Shown: positions 8,194 to 15,216 of the stretch, in pieces
Layout of the letters: each line of letters starts with the position of its first letter
Numbering within the stretch: position 1 is the first letter of the stretch
From: an uncultured Bacillota bacterium
Lineage (GTDB): Bacteria > Bacillota_I > Bacilli_A > RFN20 > CAG-826
Assembly (NCBI GenBank): GCA_949287245.1
Contig: CASEFL010000010.1
Span: 1 to 36,068, forward strand
Direction of reading: 5' to 3'
Length of the DNA: 36,068 nt
Notes under the pieces: model-generated
Seen by the model: the letters and a program-made list of their open reading frames with translations, nothing else
Told to the model about the DNA's origin: nothing
Databases searched by the model: none
Made by a program: the position numbers and the translations under genes

Positions 8194-9517
8194 GTCATTA
8201 AGCGAAAAATTCCAGCGTCTTTTTAAGAAAATGCGCCGGGAATCCACATTAACCGAACAAAATATGGCGGATGCTTTAAGAGAAATCCGCGTGGCTTTAT
8301 TAGAAGCCGATGTGAACTATAAAGTTGTGAAAGCCTTTATTGAGGAAGTAAGAAATAAGGCTTTAGGACAAGAAGTTTTAACAAAAGTGAATCCAAGCGA
8401 GATGCTGATTAAAATATGCCATGACGAACTTGTTACTCTTTTAGGTAGTGAACAAACGGCATTAATACTCAATAAATCTTCTTTCACGACCATCATGATG
8501 GTTGGTTTACAAGGTTCAGGAAAAACAACGACTGCAGGTAAGCTTGCTAAACTTTATAAAGAAAAATATGGCAAAAAAGTTTTACTTGTTGGTTTAGATG
8601 TTTATCGTCCTGCTGCTCTTGATCAATTAGAAGCGATTGCTCATAAAATTGACGTTCCTTTTTTTAGTTTAGGATTAGAGCATAAGCCTCAAGAAATTGC
8701 CCTTGCCGCTTTAAAAAAAGCAAAAGAAGAAAACTTTGATTTGATGATTCTTGATACGGCAGGACGTTTACAAATTGATGAACTTTTAATGCAAGAATTA
8801 AAGGATATTATTGACGAAGTTCACCCGAATGAATCGCTTCTTTTAGTGGACGCGATGGCTGGACAAGATGCTGTAAATGTGGCAAAAACTTTCCATGAAG
8901 AAGTTCCTCTTACCGGAATTGTAATGTCAAAACTTGATGGCGATGCCAAAGGTGGTGCGGCCTTATCCATTAAATATATTTCTGGCTTACCAATTAAATT
9001 TATTGGTACAGGCGAAAAATTAGGGGATTTAGAACCCTTCCATCCCGACCGTATGGCGGATCGTATTTTAGGGATGGGAGATGTTGTTTCTTTGGTAGAA
9101 AAAGCCCAACAGGTAATTGATCAAAAAGAAGCAGAACGGGAAGGAAAAAAACTTCTTGAAGGGGCGTTCACTTTAGAAGATATGGTGAAGCAAATGAAAA
9201 TGGTTCAACGTATGGGCTCTCTTTCCTCGATTATAAAAATGATTCCTGGTATGCCAAAAATTAGCGAGGAAGATAAAAATCGCGCGGAACGAGAGATGAA
9301 AATGTTTGAAGTGATCATTAGTTCCATGACCCCTTATGAGCGAAAACACCCTGAAGTTTTAAAAAATTCACGGAAAACAAGAATTGCGCGTGGCTCAGGA
9401 ACAACAAATGCGGATGTAAATCGTGTACTTAAAAAATACGAACAAACCAAGACAATGATGAAACAAATGCGACAATTTAAAGGACGGGGATTCCCTCCCT
9501 TTGGTGGAGGTTTTTAA
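8183..9517 (+). CDS. ffh: Signal recognition particle protein Ffh (SRP54)
   Basis: A 444-residue GTPase that binds signal sequences and SRP RNA. The N domain (about 1-95) has the ALLEADVNYKVVK helix. The G domain has GLQGSGKTTTAGKLA from residue 108, DTAGR from D191, and SKLDGDAKGGAAL. The M domain (about 305-444) carries GSLSSIIKMIPGMP, the flexible Met-rich finger, and the RNA-binding helix SRKTRIARGSG, then a basic Met-rich tail. Start ATG 8183 lies inside ylxM, with AAAGGAG about 7-8 bases upstream. A separate gene with its own ribosome binding site starts 14 bases after the stop. Confidence 0.98.
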   Translation: MAFESLSEKFQRLFKKMRRESTLTEQNMADALREIRVALLEADVNYKVVKAFIEEVRNKALGQEVLTKVNPSEMLIKICHDELVTLLGSEQTALILNKSSFTTIMMVGLQGSGKTTTAGKLAKLYKEKYGKKVLLVGLDVYRPAALDQLEAIAHKIDVPFFSLGLEHKPQEIALAALKKAKEENFDLMILDTAGRLQIDELLMQELKDIIDEVHPNESLLLVDAMAGQDAVNVAKTFHEEVPLTGIVMSKLDGDAKGGAALSIKYISGLPIKFIGTGEKLGDLEPFHPDRMADRILGMGDVVSLVEKAQQVIDQKEAEREGKKLLEGAFTLEDMVKQMKMVQRMGSLSSIIKMIPGMPKISEEDKNRAEREMKMFEVIISSMTPYERKHPEVLKNSRKTRIARGSGTTNADVNRVLKKYEQTKTMMKQMRQFKGRGFPPFGGGF

Positions 9518-9530
9518 AAAGGAGAAAGAT

Positions 9531-10409
9531 ATGAATAAACTACAAAAGTTGCTTTATGTTTACAAGATGCGCAGAGGCACGAAAAAAGTCGATGATGCAA
9601 GAGATAGGAAAATTGGGGAAATTGAAGGTGTCACGAGTATTAAAAATATTCGTTATGCTTCCTATAAAGGAAAGTGGGGCTTACTTGATGTTCATACTCC
9701 TGAAAATGCCTCTAGTTTCCTCCCAACCATTGTCGTTGTTCATGGAGGTGGATGGTGTTACGGCACAAAGGAAACGTATTACTTATATGGCCGTTATTTA
9801 GCAAAACAAGGATTTGGCGTTGTTGTTTATAGTTATCCTTTAGCGCCAGAACATCCTTATCCCACTCAACTTCTTGCTTTAGATGAAGCTTTAATTTGGT
9901 TAAAAGATAAAGGAAAAGATTATCACTTAAACGCAGAAAAAGTTCTTTTATTTGGCGATAGTGCTGGTGGTCATTTAGCCCTTCACTACACGGAAATTAC
10001 CCTAGATAAGGGATTAAGGGAGGCTATTTCTCCTCATTTTAGGTGTCCAATTTCTATTCGTGCGTTAGGATTAAACTGCGCGACATTCGCTCATCTTGGT
10101 AAACACGAAGCCATTTCTGAACTTCTTGGATTAAAAGACAAAGAAGATCAAGAACTTGATCCAAAAAATTATTTAAGTAAAAAACTTCCGCCTATGTATT
10201 TGATTACAGGCGATAATGATTTTTTAAAGGAAGAGAATATTGCTATGGATGCTCTTTTAAAAGAAAAAGGCATTCCTCATGGATTCAAGCTTTATATTGG
10301 AAAAGATAAACCTTTAGATCATGTTTTTCCATGTAACATGATTTTAGAAGAGGCGAGAGAGGCAACAAAAGACGAAATCGAATATTTGATGTCGGCTTTG
10401 CAGGGATAA
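9531..10409 (+). CDS. Alpha/beta hydrolase, HSL-like esterase
   Basis: A 292-residue alpha/beta hydrolase of the hormone-sensitive-lipase-like esterase group. It has the oxyanion-hole motif HGGGW (near residue 75), the nucleophile elbow GDSAGG (Ser near 145), a later Asp in TGDNDFL and a catalytic His in LDHVF. There is no signal peptide, so it is probably cytosolic. The substrate is unknown; short-chain esters or acylated carbohydrates are typical for the group. ATG 9531 was chosen because AAGGAG at 9519-9524 lies 6 bases upstream; an in-frame ATG at 9501 lies inside ffh and adds no conserved sequence. It is likely a tail of the ffh operon and faces trmD with only 11 bases between stops. It is not part of this cluster in Bacillus. 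Confidence 0.9.
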   Translation: MNKLQKLLYVYKMRRGTKKVDDARDRKIGEIEGVTSIKNIRYASYKGKWGLLDVHTPENASSFLPTIVVVHGGGWCYGTKETYYLYGRYLAKQGFGVVVYSYPLAPEHPYPTQLLALDEALIWLKDKGKDYHLNAEKVLLFGDSAGGHLALHYTEITLDKGLREAISPHFRCPISIRALGLNCATFAHLGKHEAISELLGLKDKEDQELDPKNYLSKKLPPMYLITGDNDFLKEENIAMDALLKEKGIPHGFKLYIGKDKPLDHVFPCNMILEEAREATKDEIEYLMSALQG

Positions 10410-10420
10410 TGCAATTTTAT

Positions 10421-11200
10421 CTACGATTTTTTTGATTTATTTCCCTTACGAATTGCTTCTATTTCCCAAGAAGACTCTTCTTTAAGAGTAAGTTCCTCTA
10501 GGAGTTTTTTCTCTTCTTTTGTTAAGGCAAGTTTTGAAAATAAATCTGGTCGTGCTTCTTTCGTGATTTGAAGGGCTGCTCTTTTTCTCCATTTTCTAAT
10601 TGCCTCATGATTTCCAGAATAAAGAATGTCAGGAACTTTTTTTCCGTTAAATTCATAAGGTTCTGTATATTGAGGATATTCTAAAAGATTTCCTTCAAAG
10701 CTTTCCTGTTCAAGAGATTGCTCATTAATGGCACCATCGAGTAGTCGGATGACGCTATCGCTTACCGCCATAGCAGGAATTTCTCCGCCGGTAAGAACGT
10801 AATCTCCTAAGGAAATTAATTCATCTACATAATCATTCACTCGTTCATCTACGCCTTCATAATGACCGCATACAAGAATTAATCCTTTTTCTTTGGCGTA
10901 TTCTTTAGCGATTTTTTCGTTATACACTTTTCCGCGGGGGGAAAAGAGAATAACTTTTGCCTCGGGATTATTTTCTTTTGCAAAAGCAATGGCATCGACA
11001 ATTGGCTGGGCTTTTTGAATTAAGCCCGCACCACCACCTATAGGAGGGGTGTCCGTTCGGCCATATTTGTCCTTAGTAAAATCACGGATTTGAATGGTTG
11101 AAAAAGAACATACGCCTTTTGCTAAAGCGCGTTTAATAATACTTTGACTCGTAAAGCCAGAGAAAAAATCTGGGAATAAAGTTAAAACATCAATTTTCAT
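10421..11200 (-). CDS. trmD: tRNA (guanine-37-N1)-methyltransferase TrmD
   Basis: A 259-residue SPOUT methyltransferase that makes m1G37 in tRNAs for Pro, Leu and Arg and so prevents +1 frameshifting. It has LTLFPDFF at the N-terminus, GGGAGLI, the SAM-binding trefoil knot segments CGHYEGVDERV and LTGGEIPAMAVSDSVIRLL, and a C-terminal helical domain ending in a basic tail (KGNKSKKS). ATG 11200 overlaps the rimM stop by 4 bases. It is the last gene of the inverted rpsP-khpA-rimM-trmD unit and converges on the esterase gene. The tRNA-Pro(CGG) and tRNA-Arg(CCT) genes near 33.6-33.8 kb are plausible substrates, since both have a purine at position 37 (G in Pro). Confidence 0.97.
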   Translation of the reverse strand: MKIDVLTLFPDFFSGFTSQSIIKRALAKGVCSFSTIQIRDFTKDKYGRTDTPPIGGGAGLIQKAQPIVDAIAFAKENNPEAKVILFSPRGKVYNEKIAKEYAKEKGLILVCGHYEGVDERVNDYVDELISLGDYVLTGGEIPAMAVSDSVIRLLDGAINEQSLEQESFEGNLLEYPQYTEPYEFNGKKVPDILYSGNHEAIRKWRKRAALQITKEARPDLFSKLALTKEEKKLLEELTLKEESSWEIEAIRKGNKSKKS

Positions 11201-11748
11201 AACAAACCAGGGATGACGTTGATGACGATTGTTTTTTCTTCAAGATTTAAGGAAAGAATAAACTTTTTATCAATAAAAGGGACCATGAAGCGATGCCCAT
11301 CTTTGGCTTTTAAGACAAGATTTAAGGTTGGAGCGTTTTGCATTGTATCCATAACTTCACCAATTTCGTCTCCTTTTTGATCAAAGGCTTTTAGCCCTTT
11401 TAAATCTTCAATGCGGATGTATCCATCTGGTAAAGGGGCTTCTTTTTTTAACATATATAAAGAAAAACCTTTTAACATATTCGCATCTTCTGGCGTTTGA
11501 ATTTCTTCAAATTGCAAAAGAAGTCCGTTAGGAAGAGAACGGTAGTGAAGTAAAGTTAAAGAAACACCTTCCTCTTCCTCTTTTTTCTTTGCCCAAAACT
11601 TTCTTCCTTTTTGAAACCTCATTTCAGGAAAAGAAGTAAAAGAGATAGCCTTGATTTCTCCTTTTAAGGCAAAAGGTTTTCCTAGTTCTGCTACTTTAAT
11701 GAATTCGTCCATAGAGCAAAAAGAACGCCCCTTAGGCGTTCTCTCCAT
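11197..11748 (-). CDS. rimM: 16S rRNA processing protein RimM
   Basis: RimM binds ribosomal protein S19 and helps mature the 30S head. The conserved start of the family is at IKVAELGKPFALKGEIK. The PRC-barrel follows in the C-terminal half (PDGYIRIEDLKGLKAF and the final FVPFIDKKFIL). The start is uncertain. ATG 11712 (MDEFIKV, 171 residues) fits the family length but has no ribosome binding site and follows a terminator-like hairpin by 4 bases. ATG 11748 (183 residues) has AAGGA 4 bases upstream and overlaps khpA; a TTG at 11751 is also in frame. I favour 11748 on the ribosome binding site. The 12 extra residues show no known motif. Confidence 0.9.
   Translation of the reverse strand: MERTPKGRSFCSMDEFIKVAELGKPFALKGEIKAISFTSFPEMRFQKGRKFWAKKKEEEEGVSLTLLHYRSLPNGLLLQFEEIQTPEDANMLKGFSLYMLKKEAPLPDGYIRIEDLKGLKAFDQKGDEIGEVMDTMQNAPTLNLVLKAKDGHRFMVPFIDKKFILSLNLEEKTIVINVIPGLL
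11717..11742 (-). terminator. Terminator-like hairpin at the khpA/rimM junction
   Basis: On the minus strand an 8-bp perfect stem, AGAACGCC/GGCGTTCT with a 5-base loop, is followed by five T. The loop contains the khpA stop codon. It lies inside a unit expected to be transcribed through to trmD, so it may be an attenuator or a partial terminator that sets lower rimM-trmD output than rpsP-khpA. Read-through while ribosomes translate an extended rimM start would disrupt the stem. Confidence 0.6.
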
Positions 11749-12013
11749 CAAGTCCTTCTTCTTGAAAGCTTTCGAACTTTAAATGAATTCGAAGAGAAGA
11801 ATTTTCCGCTTTTGTGCCGATGCGAATGACTTCACGAAGAGCATTCGCGACGACTCCTCTTTTTCCAATGAGGCGTTTTGTATCGTTATCATCAGCACAA
11901 ATAAGAATCGTAACATCTCTATCCGATGGGGAAGGCATTTGACGAATAATAATTTCGTTTGGATGCTCAACCATTGGATCAATAAGAGTATGAATAACTT
12001 TTTCGTAATCCAT
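11732..12013 (-). CDS. khpA: KH-domain RNA-binding protein KhpA
   Basis: A 93-residue single KH-domain protein. The core motif is LIGKRGVVANALREVIRI (residues about 48-65), with the GxxG loop as GKRG. KhpA forms a dimer with KhpB/Jag in Firmicutes and binds RNAs; the partner is not in this window. It lies 2 bases after rpsP, as in the usual rpsP-khpA-rimM-trmD order. The C-terminus EEGLDGENA overlaps the terminator-like stem before rimM. Confidence 0.95.
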   Translation of the reverse strand: MDYEKVIHTLIDPMVEHPNEIIIRQMPSPSDRDVTILICADDNDTKRLIGKRGVVANALREVIRIGTKAENSSLRIHLKFESFQEEGLDGENA

Positions 12014-12015
12014 TG

Positions 12016-12291
12016 TTAGTTCTTCTTTGTTTTACTTTCAGCAAATTTTTGCATGATTCCTTTATCGGAAAGCACTGCACGTACGGAATCGGATGGTGTA
12101 GCCCCATTTTTTAACCACTTTAAGGCGAGTTCTTCATTGATTACGGCTTCTTTGGTGCCTTTTGCAGGATCATAAGTTCCGATTTGTTCAATGATCCGTC
12201 CATCACGGGCAAAACGACTATCTGCAGCAACAATACGATAGAAGGGGTCTTTATGACGTCCGATGCGAGTTAATCTAATTTTTACAGACAT
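12016..12291 (-). CDS. rpsP: 30S ribosomal protein S16
   Basis: A 91-residue protein of the 30S body. It shows the family sequence: [24 protein letters not shown] at the N-terminus, then IGTYDP and [20 protein letters not shown] 12291 has AAAGGAG ending 6 bases upstream on the minus strand. It heads the inverted unit and is transcribed divergently from rplS, with the two starts 189 bases apart. Confidence 0.98.
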   Translation of the reverse strand: MSVKIRLTRIGRHKDPFYRIVAADSRFARDGRIIEQIGTYDPAKGTKEAVINEELALKWLKNGATPSDSVRAVLSDKGIMQKFAESKTKKN

Positions 12292-12314
12292 AATTTTCTC
12301 CTTTACCGGCGGGA

Positions 12315-12343
12315 AATATGCTCTATCTTTATGAGCTTGTCAA
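12315..12343 (-). promoter_or_regulatory. Promoter for rpsP-khpA-rimM-trmD
   Basis: On the minus strand TTGACA (12343-12338) is followed after 17 bases by CATATT (12320-12315), a consensus -35 with a fair -10. The predicted start is near 12308, leaving a short leader that contains the ribosome binding site. The same bases read as TTGTCA on the plus strand. Confidence 0.65.
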
Positions 12344-12371
12344 GTATTTTTGCTTAACACGTATAAAATTG

Positions 12372-12400
12372 TTGTTTCTTTTTTTATATGCGCGTATATT
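12372..12400 (+). promoter_or_regulatory. Promoter for rplS
   Basis: TTGTTT (12372-12377) and TATATT (12395-12400) are separated by 17 bases; transcription would start near 12407. A second, poorer pair lies upstream: TTGTCA (12337-12342) with TATAAA (12362-12367), spacing 19. The first is preferred for its spacing and because its start coincides with the edge of the leader hairpin. Confidence 0.55.
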
Positions 12401-12406
12401 TCTACC

Positions 12407-12480
12407 TGCACAAACGTGCCCAAGGCTCCGCTAGCTTGACCGGCTATGAACCTATGGAAGATATTTGGGAGGAAATGACA
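12407..12480 (+). ncRNA. Candidate L19 leader RNA (rplS autoregulatory 5' UTR)
   Basis: The 5' untranslated region of rplS is GC-richer than its surroundings and foldable. A hairpin GCAC-AAAC-GTGC stands at its start (12408-12419), followed by a second possible stem formed by TAGC and GCTA around the GCTAGCTTGACCGGCTA stretch, then a spacer and GGGAGG. Known Firmicutes rplS genes often carry an L19-binding leader that represses translation. I match it by position and general shape only. An open frame runs through it into rplS, but its lack of conservation with L19 argues that it is leader, not coding. Confidence 0.5.
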
Positions 12481-12843
12481 ATGAACATGAATTTGGTCAA
12501 TGAAGTCACTTCCCGTCAGATTCGGAACGACATCCCGAGTTTCTCTTCAGGCGATACTGTCCGTGTTTCGGTTCGTATCGTTGAGAACAAGAAAGAGCGT
12601 ATTCAAGTATTTGAAGGCGTGGTCATTTCTCGTCAAGGTCATGGAGTTAGCGAAACCTTCACGGTTCGAAAGATCTCTTATGGCGTTGGGGTAGAAAGAA
12701 CTTGGCCCGTCCATGCTCCTTCGATTGCAAAAATCGAAGTGGTGCGTCATGGACGTGTCCGTCGCGCAAAGATTCATTACTTACGCAAACTTTCTGGGAA
12801 AGCCGCTCGTATTAAAGAGACGGAAGCAAAAGCTAGTAAGTAA
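12481..12843 (+). CDS. rplS: 50S ribosomal protein L19
   Basis: A 120-residue protein at the 30S-50S interface. It has the family motifs [55 protein letters not shown] and [23 protein letters not shown] 12481 is set by GGGAGG ending 8 bases upstream and by the family start; the open frame reaches back to 12388 only because the leader lacks stops. It is a single-gene unit closed by a strong terminator. In Bacillus it follows trmD on the same strand; here trmD has been turned around and rplS has its own promoter. Confidence 0.98.
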   Translation: MNMNLVNEVTSRQIRNDIPSFSSGDTVRVSVRIVENKKERIQVFEGVVISRQGHGVSETFTVRKISYGVGVERTWPVHAPSIAKIEVVRHGRVRRAKIHYLRKLSGKAARIKETEAKASK

Positions 12844-12856
12844 CTTCCCTAACATT

Positions 12857-12877
12857 AAGCCCCTTCAGGGGCTTTTT
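12857..12877 (+). terminator. Terminator after rplS
   Basis: A 7-bp stem (AAGCCCC with GGGGCTT) and TTCA loop is followed by a T-rich tail. The lepB -10 box starts 8 bases later. Confidence 0.9.
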
Positions 12878-12884
12878 CTTTCGC

Positions 12885-12890
12885 TATAAT
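12885..12890 (+). promoter_or_regulatory. -10 box for lepB (near-leaderless)
   Basis: An exact TATAAT ends 9 bases before the ATG at 12900, predicting a leader of about 3 bases. The only purine-rich stretch (AAGG) is 2 bases from the ATG, too close for a ribosome binding site. Confidence 0.6.
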
Positions 12891-12899
12891 GATAAGGTT

Positions 12900-13682
12900 A
12901 TGTCTAATACTTCGCCTTTACCACCTCTTAGAAAAAAGAAACCATTCAGTATAAAAAATACCATTTTTTATCTTGTTCGGATTTTGTGTTTTTTTCTTAT
13001 TGTTCTTGGTATTTCTTGCGGTTCCCAAATTCTTTATTGGCGTTATCGCTATCAAAGTTTTGTTGTTAATGGTTCCTCGATGTATCCAACGTTAAATTTT
13101 GATGCTGAGATGTTTATTGATGGAGTTAAGCAAGAAATTCCTGCCAGTGAGCTTGGGGGTTTTCATGGTGGTGATAATGTTGTTTACCATTGTGATTATG
13201 GTTTGGCCGATTCTTCTGATGATTTTGTTTCAAAGTTGGATCGATTTTCTATTGTCTTGACTTATTATGAAAACGATTTTGACTCTCAAGGAATTGTAAG
13301 AGATGGTGCCTCTTTAAAAGTAAAACGGATCTTAGGTCTTCCTGGTGAGACGGTTTATTTTGATGAGAACGGTGATTTTTATGTAAATGATGAACTTGTT
13401 CCGCAAGATTTTTTAAAGGGAACTGCGTTAGAAATTTTTGAAAGTACGAAGAAAGAAACAGGGGCGACAAAAGCGATTACTTTAAAAGAAGATGAATATT
13501 ATTTGGTTGGTGATAACCGTAAAGAAGGAGCTTCTGACGATAGTCGTTTTGAAGGTCCCATTAAGGAGAGTTGGCTTATTGCTAAGGCAGTAGGCATTGT
13601 GGGAAAATGTGCTTATGAACCAAGTGGAGGAACAACAACTTTTCTTTCTTATCGATATCCATGGGAGGTTCAACTTTTATGA
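12900..13682 (+). CDS. lepB: Signal peptidase I
   Basis: A 260-residue membrane protease that removes signal peptides outside the membrane. A basic N-terminus (RKKK) and one membrane segment (about residues 20-45) are followed by the catalytic Ser60 in NGSSMYPTL, Lys142 in LKVKRILGLPGE, and the late GDNRKEGASDDSR motif. There is no second membrane segment. The region between Ser60 and Lys142 is longer than in the smallest Gram-positive enzymes. The gene starts nearly leaderless after the rplS terminator and overlaps rbgA by 4 bases (ATGA). lepB-rbgA-rnhB adjacency is common in Bacilli. Confidence 0.96.
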   Translation: MSNTSPLPPLRKKKPFSIKNTIFYLVRILCFFLIVLGISCGSQILYWRYRYQSFVVNGSSMYPTLNFDAEMFIDGVKQEIPASELGGFHGGDNVVYHCDYGLADSSDDFVSKLDRFSIVLTYYENDFDSQGIVRDGASLKVKRILGLPGETVYFDENGDFYVNDELVPQDFLKGTALEIFESTKKETGATKAITLKEDEYYLVGDNRKEGASDDSRFEGPIKESWLIAKAVGIVGKCAYEPSGGTTTFLSYRYPWEVQLL

Positions 13683-14554
13683 GTGGCGGTAAGAAAGAGA
13701 TTCATCATTTTCCTGGTCATATGAAACGGGCATTGGATCGTTTAGCCCCTTTTATTCGTCTTTGTGATTTTTTTGTTGAAATAAGCGATGCTCGGGCACC
13801 AGAAAGTTCAAGGAATCCACTTTTCCGTGAACTAATTCATCAAAAACCATTTTTATTGCTTCTTTCAAAAAGCGATCGTGCGGATGAAAAAATCACTGCA
13901 AAATGGCTATCTTTTTATCAAAAAATGGGTATTTCTTCTTTTGCAGGAGATTTAACAAAAGGGAAATTTCTTTCGCTTTTTGCAAAAGAAAGTGCCCCTT
14001 TGCTACAAAAGAAAAGAGAAAAAGAAGATCGTTTTCATATGAAGCATCAAGAAGCACGTGTATTAGTTTTTGGCGTGCCTAACGTAGGAAAATCAACGTT
14101 TATCAATTCTTTAGCAGGGAAAAATCGTGTAAAAAGTGAAAATCGTCCCGGGGTAACTCGTGCTGAACAATGGATTCATCTTCCTGGAAATATTACTTTA
14201 CTTGATACACCGGGAATTTTACCAATGCGTTATGAAGATAAGGAAGAAGCAAAGCGTTTGGCGCTTTTAGGATCTCTTCCTGACGTTATTCTCCCAACCC
14301 ACGATTTATATATTTCTTTATTTTCTTTCTTAAAAGAAAAATATCCGCAATCCCTGCTTGTTCGTTACGATATTGAAGATTTAAGTGTTTTATCTAGCGA
14401 GGAACTCTTGCAGAAAGTAGCTGAGAAAAGAGGCTATTTAGGCAAGGGAGGAAAAATTCAAAGCGAAGAAGTTGAAAAATTAATTTTACGAGAATTCCGT
14501 GAAGGGGTTCTTGGTCGTTTTTCCTTGGAGGAACCGCCCGATGTTGAATTATGA
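13679..14554 (+). CDS. rbgA: Ribosome biogenesis GTPase RbgA (YlqF)
   Basis: A 291-residue circularly permuted GTPase needed late in 50S assembly. Motifs come in permuted order: FPGHMKRAL at the N-terminus, the G4 motif as SKSD near residue 63 (NKxD in most), G1 GVPNVGKST at about 132-140, RPGVTRAE, and G3 DTPGI. The start ATG 13679 overlaps the lepB stop and has GGGAGG about 11 bases upstream; an open frame to 13661 lies within lepB and is not needed. Its C-terminal helical domain ends in LEEPPDVEL. It overlaps rnhB by 14 bases. Confidence 0.96.
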   Translation: MSGGKKEIHHFPGHMKRALDRLAPFIRLCDFFVEISDARAPESSRNPLFRELIHQKPFLLLLSKSDRADEKITAKWLSFYQKMGISSFAGDLTKGKFLSLFAKESAPLLQKKREKEDRFHMKHQEARVLVFGVPNVGKSTFINSLAGKNRVKSENRPGVTRAEQWIHLPGNITLLDTPGILPMRYEDKEEAKRLALLGSLPDVILPTHDLYISLFSFLKEKYPQSLLVRYDIEDLSVLSSEELLQKVAEKRGYLGKGGKIQSEEVEKLILREFREGVLGRFSLEEPPDVEL

Positions 14555-15164
14555 ACAACGTTATTATCATGATGGATTTGCCTATGTAGCAGGTGTGGAC
14601 GAGGCGGGTCGTGGTCCTCTAGCAGGACCCGTAATGGCTGCCGCGGTAATTTTCCCTGCTACTTTTGAAAACGAAGAAATTAATGACAGTAAAAAATTGA
14701 CAGAAGCAAAAAGAAACGAACTATATGAGTTAATCATTCGCGAGGCAATCTCTTGGAGTGTAATCGCCATTCCTCCTGAAGAAATTGATCATTTAAATAT
14801 TTATCGTGCTACGCAAAAGGCCATGCATCTTGCCGTTGCTCGCCTTTTTCCCAAACCTGATTTTATTATTACTGATGCTATGCCTTTAAAGGTTGAAGGG
14901 TCTCTTGTTCTTCCTTTGGTAAAAGCAGATGCTAAATGTTTAAATGTGGCGGCAGCATCAATTATTGCCAAGGTAACTCGTGACCGTTTTATGATGGACT
15001 TAGATACGATTTATCCTCAATATGACTTTAAGAAGAATAAAGGTTATGGGACAAAAGAACATCTTGAGGCATTAAAAAAATATGGTCCGATAAGGGGAGT
15101 TCATCGTTTTTCTTTTCAACCGGTTATTGCCAATCGTGACGAGCAATTAAAACTCTTTCTTTAA
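14541..15164 (+). CDS. rnhB: Ribonuclease HII
   Basis: A 207-residue enzyme that cuts RNA in RNA-DNA hybrids, including single ribonucleotides in DNA. The active-site motif GVDEAGRGPLAGPV (about residues 17-30) supplies Asp and Glu. Later acidic residues are in ITDAMPL and VKADAKCLNVAAASIIAKVTRD. ATG 14541 is chosen because GGAGG at 14527-14531 lies 9 bases upstream; the frame is open to 14499 but that part lies inside rbgA. It is the third gene of the lepB-rbgA-rnhB unit. No clear hairpin terminator follows. Confidence 0.97.
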   Translation: MLNYEQRYYHDGFAYVAGVDEAGRGPLAGPVMAAAVIFPATFENEEINDSKKLTEAKRNELYELIIREAISWSVIAIPPEEIDHLNIYRATQKAMHLAVARLFPKPDFIITDAMPLKVEGSLVLPLVKADAKCLNVAAASIIAKVTRDRFMMDLDTIYPQYDFKKNKGYGTKEHLEALKKYGPIRGVHRFSFQPVIANRDEQLKLFL

Positions 15165-15216
15165 AAAGGCATTTTTCTTCTTTTCTCCTCTATAAGTAAT
15201 TGTAGGAGGAAGAATC

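Noticed and set aside
12388-12480. N-terminal extension of rplS in frame from 12388
   Set aside because: The extension is not L19-like and lies in a foldable leader; ATG 12481 has a good ribosome binding site and the family start.
13661-13678. Earlier start for rbgA inside lepB
   Set aside because: The extra residues are not conserved, and ATG 13679 couples to the lepB stop.
14499-14540. Earlier start for rnhB inside rbgA
   Set aside because: ATG 14541 has GGAGG at 9 bases; the upstream part reads rbgA sequence in another frame.
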